Of a stretch of 64,000 bases of DNA, positions 40,787-49,214 are shown one piece after another. Each line of letters starts with the position of its first letter. Positions within the stretch are counted from its first letter, which is position 1. A program made the translations under genes and the position numbers. Origin of the DNA: Flavobacteria bacterium MS024-2A (GTDB lineage: Bacteria; Bacteroidota; Bacteroidia; Flavobacteriales; Flavobacteriaceae); NCBI GenBank assembly GCA_905182305.1, contig CAJJBB010000004.1, positions 2,501-66,500 on the forward strand, in the 5' to 3' direction. Under the pieces are notes generated by a model. That model ran no database searches. It had not been told where the DNA came from and saw only the letters and a list, made by a program, of their open reading frames with translations.

Positions 40787-42178
40787 TTGAAAAATAGTGG
40801 GCGTTCATTTATTTTAAAAGTTCAAAAGGACCATCGTATTTTTTTTAAACAACATAAAACAGATGGTGTAAAAAAAAGAATTCAATACCTCAAGAAGTTA
40901 AAGAAATTACTTGACAAAAAAGAAGCAAGCATCATGGATGCATTGTTTTTAGATTTAAGAAAACCTGCTTTTGAATCTTATACTAGTGAGGTTTTGATGG
41001 TTCAAAAAGAATTATCACTGTTAATAAAAAACATTAAAGATTGGGCGGCTCCAAAACGAGTTTCTGGAAGTCTTTTAAGTTTTCCTTCACAAGATTTTAT
41101 TATTTCAGAACCCTACGGAACTGTCTTACTAATTTCCCCTTGGAATTATCCTTTCCAACTAGCTATGATTCCATTTATTGGAGCAATTGCTGCGGGTAAT
41201 ACAGCAGTTTTAAAACCTTCAGAATCCGCACCCCATACGGCTCAAATTATAGAAAAAATATTAATGGAGGTTTTTCCTGAAAATTGGGTAAAAGTAATTC
41301 AAGGGGATGTTACCGTAGGTGAAGCTTTATTAAAATATCAATGGGATTATATATTTTATACTGGAAGCACTCATGTAGGTAGAATTGTAGCAAAAGCTGC
41401 TGCAGAATTTTTAACTCCAACAACTCTAGAATTAGGTGGCAAGAGTCCGTGTGTAGTTGATGGAACTACGCCTATTCAAAAAACAGCACGGAGAATTATT
41501 TGGGGTAAATTTCTTAATTGTGGACAAACATGTATTGCTCCAGATTATATATTAGTTAAAAAAGATCACAAAGATGATTTAATTAAGGCGTTGATTCAAG
41601 AAATAGAAAAAGCCTTTGGTCCTGATGCAAAAAAATCTGATGATTACGGACGTCTAATTCACAATAAACATTTTGACAAATTAAAAAAAGATTTACACAA
41701 CGAAAATATTTTATTTGGCGGGAACATGGATAGAGAAAGTCTTTATTTTGAACCCACACTTGTAAACGAACCTGCGATGGATAGCCGTCTAATTGAAGAT
41801 GAGATTTTTGGCCCAATCCTTCCTGTATTATCCTATCAAACAGAAGAAGACCTTGATCTTGTTTTAAGCAAACTTAAAAATCCTTTAGCCTTTTATATTT
41901 TTAGTTCATCTAAAAAATTTATAAATAATTTAATTAAAAAGTATTCTTTTGGAGGTGGAGTTGTTAATGATACTGTAATTCATTTCTCCAATACAAACTT
42001 ACCTTTTGGAGGTATTGGAACAAGTGGAAATGGATCATATCATGGGAAATATAGCTTTGATATTTTTACACATGCAAAACCACTTGTTAAACGTCCCTTT
42101 TGGTTTGATTTACCTCAACGCTATGCCCCTTACCCTAAATCATTAAAATTTCTAAAATTTCTATTGAAAAAATTATAA
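40787..42178 (+). CDS. aldehyde dehydrogenase, class 3 type
   Basis: 463 residues; oxidises aldehydes with NAD(P)+. Class-3-like length and N-terminal RIQYLKKLKKLL. ISPWNYPFQLAMIP and NTAVLKPSE are the cofactor region. FYTGSTHVGRIV is the glycine turn, LELGGKSPCVV carries the general base Glu, and LNCGQTCIAPDYIL the catalytic Cys. EIFGPILPV and PFGGIGTSGNGSYHGKYSFD are class 3 signatures. The start is a TTG at 40787: an in-frame TAA lies 18 bp upstream and the next in-frame ATG is about 48 codons in, inside conserved sequence. It is divergent from ilvD. Confidence 0.92.
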   Translation: MKNSGRSFILKVQKDHRIFFKQHKTDGVKKRIQYLKKLKKLLDKKEASIMDALFLDLRKPAFESYTSEVLMVQKELSLLIKNIKDWAAPKRVSGSLLSFPSQDFIISEPYGTVLLISPWNYPFQLAMIPFIGAIAAGNTAVLKPSESAPHTAQIIEKILMEVFPENWVKVIQGDVTVGEALLKYQWDYIFYTGSTHVGRIVAKAAAEFLTPTTLELGGKSPCVVDGTTPIQKTARRIIWGKFLNCGQTCIAPDYILVKKDHKDDLIKALIQEIEKAFGPDAKKSDDYGRLIHNKHFDKLKKDLHNENILFGGNMDRESLYFEPTLVNEPAMDSRLIEDEIFGPILPVLSYQTEEDLDLVLSKLKNPLAFYIFSSSKKFINNLIKKYSFGGGVVNDTVIHFSNTNLPFGGIGTSGNGSYHGKYSFDIFTHAKPLVKRPFWFDLPQRYAPYPKSLKFLKFLLKKL

Positions 42179-42180
42179 GT

Positions 42181-42909
42181 ATGAAAGAAAAAACATTTTC
42201 TGAGGCAATCGCTCATAGAAGGTCTGTGAGGGTTTATGATGCAAAGCAACCTATTGACTCAGAAGTAGTAAGACAATGTATTAAACACGCTACATTAGCA
42301 CCCACCAGTAGCAACTTACAACTTTGGGAATTCTACCATATTACGTCTGAAGATCAGAAAAAAGCAATTGCAGCTACCTGTTTTAACCAACCAGCTGCAA
42401 AAACAGCACTTCAACTTGTAATCCCTGTTGTTCGCAGAGATTTATGGCCTGAACGTGTTGAGGCTAACATTGAATTCATTAAAAAAGGGTTTAGTAAAAA
42501 CAATATCGTTGACTCAAAAACCCAAGAAAGAGCCTTAAGTTATTATCAAAAAATAATTCCCAAGCTTTATCGTGGTGGAAGTCAGATTCAAGGATTTTTA
42601 AATAAATTTGGAACAGCATTCTTTAGAAACAACAAAACTTCTTACAGGGAAGTTAGCGCCTCAGACCTCAGGGTTGTTGGACATAAAAGCGTTGCTTTGG
42701 CCTCACAAAATTTCATGATGAGTATGGCGGCCCAAGGATATGATACCTGCCCAATGGAAGGTTTTGATTCGAAGAAATTAAAAAAAATACTAAACCTACC
42801 TAAGACTGCCGAAATTAGTATGGTCATTGGTTGTGGAATTAGAATGCCTGAGGGAATTTACGGAGATCGTTTCCGTATCCCTTTTAAAGAAGTTTACTTT
42901 GAAAGATAG
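42181..42909 (+). CDS. nitroreductase family protein
   Basis: 242 residues, FMN-dependent oxidoreductase fold. The N-terminal AIAHRRSVRVYD (9-20) is the FMN-phosphate-binding segment, followed by LAPTSSNLQLWEFYHI (about 39-54). VALASQNFMMSMAAQGYDTCPMEGF is the dimer/FMN region (given in pieces), and GCGIRMPEGIYG ends the core. Physiological substrate unknown. It begins 2 bp after the aldehyde dehydrogenase stop, so the two are cotranscribed. Its end is 10 bp from the convergent dsbD-like gene. Confidence 0.88.
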   Translation: MKEKTFSEAIAHRRSVRVYDAKQPIDSEVVRQCIKHATLAPTSSNLQLWEFYHITSEDQKKAIAATCFNQPAAKTALQLVIPVVRRDLWPERVEANIEFIKKGFSKNNIVDSKTQERALSYYQKIIPKLYRGGSQIQGFLNKFGTAFFRNNKTSYREVSASDLRVVGHKSVALASQNFMMSMAAQGYDTCPMEGFDSKKLKKILNLPKTAEISMVIGCGIRMPEGIYGDRFRIPFKEVYFER

Positions 42910-42919
42910 CTTTTAAATG

Positions 42920-44893
42920 CTAAAAAGTAAGGTATTTAGCTTTGGGAGGTTCCTTTTTACTATTCTTTAATCCCTTTTTTAACCAAGCTTTAAAAGTTGG
43001 GATATCAGTATACTGAATAGCACTATTAAGTATTTTACCATCTGACATCATCTGAACATAATAAGGCTGAGAAGCCGTTTTAAAATTTATTGCCTGAAAT
43101 GTAGCCCACTTCTTTCCTACTGTGTTAATTACCTTAATACGGCCATCTGGATATTGATAATTGAATTGCGCATCTTTAGAAAGTTCTTTACCATCATCTA
43201 CATAAAGAGAAATGATTATGTAATTTTCATTTAACAAAGAAAATATCTCAGAATCTGACCATACATTTTCTTCCATTTTCCGACAATTAACACACGCCCA
43301 GCCAGTAAAATCTAATAGAATAGGTTTATTTGTTGCTTTGGCCATTGCAATACCAGTTGAATAATCTTTATAACAGTCTAAACCTAAAGGGCAGTCTGAC
43401 TCTTTTGAAGATATACTATAAAATTCAGGAGGTGGAAATCCACTTAAAATTTTGAATTCATTTTCATCTGAAAATAATCCATACACTAGAAAAGATGTAA
43501 AAAGAAAACTGAGAGTTGCAACTATTATCCTAAGAATACTCAGTTTTTGTTTAACGTCATGCTTAAAACTAATCACACCAAAAAGATAAAGGGTTAATAG
43601 CAAAGAAATGAAGGCCCAAATTGCAATAAAAACTTCACGTTTCAACAAATCCCAATGAGCAACTAGATCAGCATTTGAAAGGAATTTTAATGCAAGTGCT
43701 AATTCTAAAAAACCTAAAAAAACCTTAAAAGTAGTCATCCATCCTCCAGATTTTGGTAATGCATTTAATGCATTGGGGAATAATGCAAAAAGCCCAAAAG
43801 GAAAGCCTAAAGCAACACCAAAACCTAACATTCCCGCACTAAGCTGTATAGCTCCTCCGTCAGCAGTTAATGAACCTGCTAACAAGGTTCCTAAAATTGG
43901 TCCTGTACAGGAAAAAGAAACAATCGCTAAGGTAAGTGCCATGAAAAAAATACCAATACCACCCTTAAAAGAAGTGCCTTGATCTGTTTTGTTTCCCCAT
44001 TTTGAGGGAAGTGTCAATTCATAAAATCCAAAAAAGGAAAATGCGAAAAATACAAACACTCCAAAAAAGATCAAATTTAGGGTTACATTTGTAGCTAGTG
44101 TGTTTAAAATTTCAGGATTTAAAGAGTCAATAAAATGAAAAGGAAGACTTAACAAACCATAAATTAACACAATAAAAAAAGCATACAACAAAGCATTATA
44201 AACTCCATTAGAGCGGCTATTAGCTTGTTTTAAGAAAAAAGATACTGTGAGTGGTATCATCGGAAAAACACAAGGTGTTAATAGTGCAAGCAAACCAGCG
44301 ATAAACCCTAATAAGAAAATATTTGACAAAGAATTGGTGATTTCTTCTGAAAGTGTACTTTCTAATAAGTCCGTATTCAATAATTCAAGCTTTAACTCAG
44401 AGGAGAGACGTTGACTTGTCTGATCAGTTACTAGTGTGTTAGCAACATCATTTCCGTCTAATGAAAATCTAAAGATTTCAGATCTAAAAATACAGAGTTT
44501 ATCATCGCAGGCTTGGTAATTAACCTCTACAGATATTGTCGATAAAGAAGAATCTGATATAAATAATTCTTGCTGAAAAGTGGCCCGATCATTAAAATAG
44601 GTCAGATCCATTTCAAATACATTATCATATTCTGTAACTGAAGTACTTTCTTCAACTTTACCAATTCTCTCATATCCGCTAGGATTAAAAACAAATTCAG
44701 TAGGTAAGGCACCATCTTTACTTGAAAATTGAGAATATAAATGCCACTTTGGAGCAATACTGGCTTCGAAAAAAAGTATGATGCGGTTATCTTCAGTTTT
44801 TTCTATGTAAGTTTCCCAAACTACGGGCTCTGAATCAAGCTGAGCTTGAACAAAAATAGTTCCCAATAAAAACATTACCCACTTCATTTTCAT
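42920..44893 (-). CDS. DsbD-like thiol:disulfide interchange protein
   Basis: 657 residues. Signal peptide, then an N-terminal DsbD-alpha-like domain (about 20-150) with a CDDKLC motif. A central region of eight or so helices has GLLALLTPCVFPMIPL and SCTGPILGTLL, holding the two membrane cysteines. A C-terminal thioredoxin domain has WACVNCRKMEENVW (active CVNC). It carries electrons from cytosolic thioredoxin across the membrane to periplasmic thiols. Possible starts lie at 44899 and 44893; the second gives an ATGA overlap with the tilS stop and is preferred. Confidence 0.92.
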   Translation of the reverse strand: MKMKWVMFLLGTIFVQAQLDSEPVVWETYIEKTEDNRIILFFEASIAPKWHLYSQFSSKDGALPTEFVFNPSGYERIGKVEESTSVTEYDNVFEMDLTYFNDRATFQQELFISDSSLSTISVEVNYQACDDKLCIFRSEIFRFSLDGNDVANTLVTDQTSQRLSSELKLELLNTDLLESTLSEEITNSLSNIFLLGFIAGLLALLTPCVFPMIPLTVSFFLKQANSRSNGVYNALLYAFFIVLIYGLLSLPFHFIDSLNPEILNTLATNVTLNLIFFGVFVFFAFSFFGFYELTLPSKWGNKTDQGTSFKGGIGIFFMALTLAIVSFSCTGPILGTLLAGSLTADGGAIQLSAGMLGFGVALGFPFGLFALFPNALNALPKSGGWMTTFKVFLGFLELALALKFLSNADLVAHWDLLKREVFIAIWAFISLLLTLYLFGVISFKHDVKQKLSILRIIVATLSFLFTSFLVYGLFSDENEFKILSGFPPPEFYSISSKESDCPLGLDCYKDYSTGIAMAKATNKPILLDFTGWACVNCRKMEENVWSDSEIFSLLNENYIIISLYVDDGKELSKDAQFNYQYPDGRIKVINTVGKKWATFQAINFKTASQPYYVQMMSDGKILNSAIQYTDIPTFKAWLKKGLKNSKKEPPKAKYLTF

Positions 44894-46167
44894 AAACATG
44901 ATATTAATATGGTTTTTTTAGTTTTTTTATCTGCTGCAAAACGTTGGTCGCATCTTTTACCAACTACCCAAACAATTTGATCACCTGAACATAAAAGCCA
45001 CTGTTCTTCCTTTTCCAAAAGAGAATATTTTTCATCTTTAAAGAACTTACTAAGAAGCTTTTTACCAGACATTCCTGTCGGATAAAAGTAATCTCCTTTG
45101 ATTGATTTACGAATTAAAAGAGGCTTTTTTAACAATTTGTAATCTAGTGCTGCTTCATTTGACTTCCAAGAAAAAGAAACCGTATTAATAAACTTCCATG
45201 ATAAATTAATGGGCACCGTGATCTTAGAACTTTTTAAATCAATTTTAAAAGAGTCTTTTATTTTGATGGGGATTTCTGTCAATATTAAAACTGATCGATC
45301 ACGCAACAGTCGATTGGTCTTGGATATTAATATTTTTCCGCTATCAGCATTTAATAGCTTTATAACCTCCAAAGCTTCAAAACCTAGAGGAGAAAACCAG
45401 TGATGAATACAAAATGAAGATTGAGGAATTTTTTTTAATCCAGCTATCGATATACTTACATAATCGGTTTGCTGAATGAAAGTCGATTGCTTTAGAGTAT
45501 CCAACGAATTATGAATAAAAGAATTGGCTTCAGTTAAATGTCTCAGAGTAGTTTTGAAATTGTCTAGTGCCTTTGGCTGGATTTTTATTAAAGGGTCTAA
45601 AACAAGATGTCGAATGCTATTACGTAAATAATCGTTTGTCTCATTTGATCGATCTTCACGCCATTTAATATCATGCTTTTCCGCATAAATAACTAAGGAA
45701 TTTTTAGACACTTGAAGCAAAGGTCGATACAATTTGTTATTTTCTTGAATCCCTAAAAGACCTGAAATACCAGTACCTCTAGTAGTATTTATAAAAAAAG
45801 TTTCGAGTTGATCATTTAGATGATGTGCTGTTATTAAAGCTTCAAAATTATATATTGCCAATAAACAATTAAACCACTCATACCTTAATTCTCTAGCTGC
45901 CAATTGGGTGCTCTTTTTATGGAACTCCATGTAGGCTTTAGTAGAAAAAATATTTGAAAAAAAAGGGATACTGTGTTTTTGACACCATTTTTCAACAAAA
46001 AAGAAATCGTCGTCACTTTCAGATCCTCTCAATTGAAAATTACAATGTGCTACACTAAAATCAACTGAAGCTTCAAGTAATAAATTTGCTAACACACTAC
46101 TATCCAAGCCACCACTGTGAGCAAGTAAAAATCGCTTTCCAGTAAGAGCAGTGAGGTTAATATTCAA
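44890..46167 (-). CDS. tilS: tRNA(Ile)-lysidine synthetase
   Basis: 425 residues. The PP-loop ATP motif LAHSGGLDSSVL (about 15-26) is followed by HCNFQLRGSESDDD and ALITAHHLNDQLETFF. The C-terminal TilS domains include KSIKGDYFYPTGMSGKKLLSKFF. It converts the wobble C of tRNA-Ile(CAT) to lysidine, so that AUA is read as isoleucine; essential in most bacteria. The start is a TTG at 46167: a TAA lies two codons upstream and no in-frame ATG occurs before the PP-loop. A TATCTTTG box 22 bp upstream supports it. Confidence 0.94.
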   Translation of the reverse strand: MNINLTALTGKRFLLAHSGGLDSSVLANLLLEASVDFSVAHCNFQLRGSESDDDFFFVEKWCQKHSIPFFSNIFSTKAYMEFHKKSTQLAARELRYEWFNCLLAIYNFEALITAHHLNDQLETFFINTTRGTGISGLLGIQENNKLYRPLLQVSKNSLVIYAEKHDIKWREDRSNETNDYLRNSIRHLVLDPLIKIQPKALDNFKTTLRHLTEANSFIHNSLDTLKQSTFIQQTDYVSISIAGLKKIPQSSFCIHHWFSPLGFEALEVIKLLNADSGKILISKTNRLLRDRSVLILTEIPIKIKDSFKIDLKSSKITVPINLSWKFINTVSFSWKSNEAALDYKLLKKPLLIRKSIKGDYFYPTGMSGKKLLSKFFKDEKYSLLEKEEQWLLCSGDQIVWVVGKRCDQRFAADKKTKKTILISCL

Positions 46168-46188
46168 TTGTTATAGTTTTATAAACCA

Positions 46189-46196
46189 CAAAGATA
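46189..46196 (-). promoter_or_regulatory. candidate -7 box of tilS-dsbD
   Basis: TATCTTTG on the minus strand, exact TAnnTTTG. The only TTG upstream is at 13 nt rather than 19. Transcription would start about 16 nt before the TTG codon at 46167. Confidence 0.45.
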
Positions 46197-46252
46197 AACA
46201 TTCGTCATCCAATAATATAGATCTTAATAATATGTACTAATAAATATATTTT

Positions 46253-46282
46253 TTGATATCTAATAAAAATTAGTGATATTTG
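46253..46282 (+). promoter_or_regulatory. promoter of the arginine operon
   Basis: TTG (46253-46255), exactly 19 nt, then GATATTTG (46275-46282), one mismatch from TAnnTTTG. Transcription would begin near 46288, leaving a 160-nt leader before the first structural gene. Confidence 0.6.
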
Positions 46283-46289
46283 CAATGTT

Positions 46290-46367
46290 ATGTTCAAAAC
46301 AACACTTTTATATAATTTTCCAGGCACTTCATCACTTCCGTTGCGCCCGATGTTTCGTCGCCCCTAG
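46290..46367 (+). CDS. putative Arg-codon leader peptide, 25 aa
   Basis: The second ATG after the predicted start opens a 25-codon frame whose peptide ends LPLRPMFRRP before a TAG at 46365. Three Arg codons (46344-46346, 46356-46358, 46359-46361) fall in the last seven sense codons and overlap the hairpin region that follows. A start at 46285 in another frame gives a 44-codon ORF with HFRCARCFVAPRG, also containing Arg; which is translated cannot be settled from sequence. The position before arginine-synthesis genes suggests a regulatory peptide (inference). Confidence 0.45.
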   Translation: MFKTTLLYNFPGTSSLPLRPMFRRP

Positions 46368-46417
46368 GGGTGTAGCTTATTTATGGAGTACGGTGTGCCC
46401 TTCTCTCTTCTCGTACT
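46321..46417 (+). promoter_or_regulatory. GC-rich structured leader of the arginine operon (candidate attenuator)
   Basis: A stretch of clearly higher GC than the surrounding DNA. Three structures can be drawn: a local hairpin CGCCCC-TA-GGGGTG (46360-46372); an alternative stem GTTGCGCCC (46340-46348) with GGGTGTAGC (46368-46376), using three G-T pairs and excluding the first; and AGTACG / CGTACT (46387-46392 with 46412-46417) around a 19-nt pyrimidine-rich loop. No T-tract terminator is visible, so control could be at translation or by Rho. About 25 AT-rich bases separate it from the first gene. Confidence 0.5.
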
Positions 46418-46447
46418 AAACAAATTTCTTATCTATTAATACACAAA

Positions 46448-47053
46448 ATGAAAATATTACGCGCTACTGCGGAACACATTTCTTATGCTAAAAATATCAG
46501 TGCATGCATTGATGATTCTGCAAAAAACAGAGGCACTGGAATCGCCAGACGTACTCCTGAATATATTGCTACAAAAATTAAAAATGGCAATGCAGTTATA
46601 GCGATTGAAAATAATTCATTTGCTGGTTTTTGTTACATAGAGGTTTGGGGGCATGGAAAATATGTAGCTCATTCCGGATTAATTGTTACTCCTAAGCAAC
46701 GCGGAAAAGGTCTTGCTAAAAAAATTAAAAGAGAAGTATTTAAACTTTCTTTAAAAAAATATCCGAAGGCTAAAATTTTTGGAATCACCACAGGTATGCC
46801 TGTTATGAAAATAAATTATGAACTAGGTTATAAACCAGTTCACTTTTCAGAACTTACAGATGATCCTGAATTTTGGAAAGGCTGTCAAACTTGTAAAAAT
46901 TATGATATTTTAACCAGGACAGAACGCCAAATGTGTTTATGTACTGGGATGTTATTTGACCCAAAAAAAGAAATAAAAAATATACTTATTAATAAAAAAA
47001 TAGTGCAAAGAATTAAAACAGCAATTTCACTAAAAAATAAAAATGATAAATAA
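46448..47053 (+). CDS. GNAT family N-acetyltransferase, first gene of the arginine operon
   Basis: 201 residues. GNAT core about 1-135: the V-shaped acyl-CoA site is VTPKQRGKGLAKKIKRE (80-96), followed by AKIFGITTGMPVM and NYELGYKPV. A C-terminal tail carries Cys146, Cys149, Cys163 and Cys165 (CQTC ... CLC), a possible metal site. The operon has every other step of arginine synthesis but no ArgA or ArgJ, so this protein is the natural candidate for N-acylglutamate (acetyl or succinyl) synthase. That role is inferred from position. Overlaps argG by 11 bp. Confidence 0.85.
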   Translation: MKILRATAEHISYAKNISACIDDSAKNRGTGIARRTPEYIATKIKNGNAVIAIENNSFAGFCYIEVWGHGKYVAHSGLIVTPKQRGKGLAKKIKREVFKLSLKKYPKAKIFGITTGMPVMKINYELGYKPVHFSELTDDPEFWKGCQTCKNYDILTRTERQMCLCTGMLFDPKKEIKNILINKKIVQRIKTAISLKNKNDK

Positions 47054-48236
47054 ATCTAAATTGGTTTTGGCCTATAGTGGAGGATTAGATACTTCATATT
47101 CACTTCAAAAACTTTCTCAAGATGATTTTGAAGTTCATGCTGTCAGTATTAATACCGGTGGTTTTTCTCAAAATGAAATTGAAATCATTCAAGAAAAGGC
47201 ATATCAAATGGGTGCACATTTGTACAAAAATATTGATGCTTTAGATTCTTTTTATAACAAAATTGTAAAATTCCTTATTTACGGTAATGTTTTACGAAAC
47301 AATAATTACCCCCTTTCCGTTAGTGCAGAACGAATTATTCAGGCTATAGAAGTTATTAATTATGCCAAAAAAATTGGAGCAAAGTATATTGCTCATGGCA
47401 GCACGGGCGCAGGAAATGATCAGGTACGTTTTGATATGATTTTTCAAGTATTAGCCCCTGAAATAAAAATCATCACCTTAATTAGAGATCTCCAACTATC
47501 TAGAGAAGATGAAATAAAATATTTAAAAACTCAAGGTATTAATCTCCCTTGGGAAAAAGCAAAATATTCTATAAATCAAGGTTTATGGGGAACAAGTGTC
47601 GGTGGAGCAGAAACTCTTACCTCCAATTCTCCATTACCAGAGGCAGCTTACCCAAGTCAGCTTAAAACAGAAACTCCCGAATTTTTAACTCTTAGTTTTA
47701 AAAAAGGAGAACTCATCAAGTTGAACAAAAAATTAGGGTCTCCAGTGGAATTAATTCAAAAACTTCAAGAGCATGCAAAAAAATTTGCTATTGGAAGAGA
47801 TATTCATGTTGGCGATACCATAATAGGAATAAAAGGAAGAGTAGGTTTTGAAGCCGCTGCTTCTATAATTATTATTAAGGCACACCACCTTTTAGAAAAA
47901 CACACTTTAACAAAATGGCAACTATATCAAAAAGAACAATTAGCCAATTTCTATGGAATGCAACTACATGAAGGACATTATTTAGATCCTGTAATGCGAG
48001 ACATGGAGGCATTTATGGAAAGTAGTCAAAAACAAGTAAGTGGAACCGTTTCTATTAAGCTTCACCCTTATCGCTTTGAGCTTCTTGGTATTTCGTCTCC
48101 AAATGATCTGATGCAAGCAGAGTTTGGAAGCTATGGAGAAATGAACAAAGGATGGACTTCAGATGAAGTAAAAGGATTTATTAAGCTCACTGCTAATGCC
48201 ACAAAAATATATCAAAATATCAATAAAAAATTATGA
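47043..48236 (+). CDS. argG: argininosuccinate synthase
   Basis: 397 residues. The ATP pyrophosphatase P-loop LAYSGGLDTSYSL (9-21) is followed by the citrulline/aspartate-binding HGSTGAGNDQVRFD stretch. It joins citrulline and aspartate with ATP to give argininosuccinate. In this pathway free citrulline arises only after the ArgE' deacylation step. The start is nested in the 3' end of the GNAT gene and the stop overlaps argC by 4 bp (ATGA), so translation is coupled. Confidence 0.95.
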   Translation: MINKSKLVLAYSGGLDTSYSLQKLSQDDFEVHAVSINTGGFSQNEIEIIQEKAYQMGAHLYKNIDALDSFYNKIVKFLIYGNVLRNNNYPLSVSAERIIQAIEVINYAKKIGAKYIAHGSTGAGNDQVRFDMIFQVLAPEIKIITLIRDLQLSREDEIKYLKTQGINLPWEKAKYSINQGLWGTSVGGAETLTSNSPLPEAAYPSQLKTETPEFLTLSFKKGELIKLNKKLGSPVELIQKLQEHAKKFAIGRDIHVGDTIIGIKGRVGFEAAASIIIIKAHHLLEKHTLTKWQLYQKEQLANFYGMQLHEGHYLDPVMRDMEAFMESSQKQVSGTVSIKLHPYRFELLGISSPNDLMQAEFGSYGEMNKGWTSDEVKGFIKLTANATKIYQNINKKL

Positions 48237-49204
48237 AAAATGTAGGAATTATTGGAGGTTCAGGCTACACGGGAGGTGAACTCATTCGTTTAGTCCTTCA
48301 ACATCCAGCATTAAAATTGTCTTTTGTTTACAGCACTACAAGGTCTGGGAAATCACTAAATTCAGTTCACCAAGATCTTTTAGGAACTGTATCACTAGAC
48401 TTTACAGATTCTATTGAATCAGATATTGATATTTTATATTTATGCTTAGGGCATGGTAATTCAAAAACTTTTTTAAAAGAACATTCTTTTTCTGATAAAA
48501 CCATTATTATCGATTTAGGAAATGATTTTAGACTAGAAGCTGACCAAGCTTTTGAAGGGAGGAATTTTGTGTATGGTCTTCCTGAACTTCAAAAAGAAAA
48601 GATTGAAAATTCAAAGTCTATTGCTAATCCAGGATGTTTTGCTACTGCAATTCAACTAGCACTCTTACCCTTGGCAAACCAAAATTTAATAAATGGTCCT
48701 GTTCACATTAATGCTACCACTGGTAGTACAGGAGCTGGAGTTGGACTAAGTACTACCAATCACTTTAGCTGGAGAAATAATAATTTATCCTGGTACAAGC
48801 CCTTTACACATCAACATTTAGGAGAAATTCATCAGAGTTTAGAGCAGTTAGATTCTCCAAGTGAAATTTATTTAATTCCACAGCGCGGAGATTTTACTCG
48901 CGGTATTTTTACAACTCTTTATACTTCTTTTGAGGGTAGTTTAGAAGAGGCTAAAAAATACTATCACACATTTTATGCGTTTCACCCTTTTACGCAAATT
49001 TCAGATCAAGAGGTTAGTTTAAAATCAGTTATTAATACAAATTATTGTTTTATTCATTTGCATAAATACCAAAACAAACTTTTAATAACCAGTGTAATTG
49101 ATAACCTGGTAAAAGGTGCTTCCGGACAAGCCATTCAAAATACAAACCTCATTATGGGCTGGGAGGAAAATCTAGGCCTTAATCTAAAAGCCTCCATTTT
49201 TTAA
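48233..49204 (+). CDS. argC: N-acetyl-gamma-glutamyl-phosphate reductase
   Basis: 323 residues. The NADP-binding GIIGGSGYTGGELIRLVLQHP is at the N-terminus (residues 4-24, read in pieces). YGLPEL precedes the catalytic Cys in ANPGCFATAIQLALLPL (about 132-148). Substrate-contacting His is in HQHLGEIHQ. It reduces the acylglutamyl phosphate made by ArgB to the semialdehyde. ATGA overlap with argG. Confidence 0.95.
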   Translation: MKNVGIIGGSGYTGGELIRLVLQHPALKLSFVYSTTRSGKSLNSVHQDLLGTVSLDFTDSIESDIDILYLCLGHGNSKTFLKEHSFSDKTIIIDLGNDFRLEADQAFEGRNFVYGLPELQKEKIENSKSIANPGCFATAIQLALLPLANQNLINGPVHINATTGSTGAGVGLSTTNHFSWRNNNLSWYKPFTHQHLGEIHQSLEQLDSPSEIYLIPQRGDFTRGIFTTLYTSFEGSLEEAKKYYHTFYAFHPFTQISDQEVSLKSVINTNYCFIHLHKYQNKLLITSVIDNLVKGASGQAIQNTNLIMGWEENLGLNLKASIF

Positions 49205-49214
49205 AAAATTTAAT

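Noticed and set aside
42905-42935. Hairpin CTTTTA...TAAAAAG between the nitroreductase and dsbD-like genes as a bidirectional terminator
   Set aside because: The stem is almost entirely A-T, overlaps coding sequence, and has no clean T-tract.
46321-46420. GC-rich island as horizontally acquired DNA or a mobile-element end
   Set aside because: It is only about 100 bp, has no target duplication or transposase remnant, and fits exactly between a promoter and its first gene, so a structured leader RNA is the better reading.
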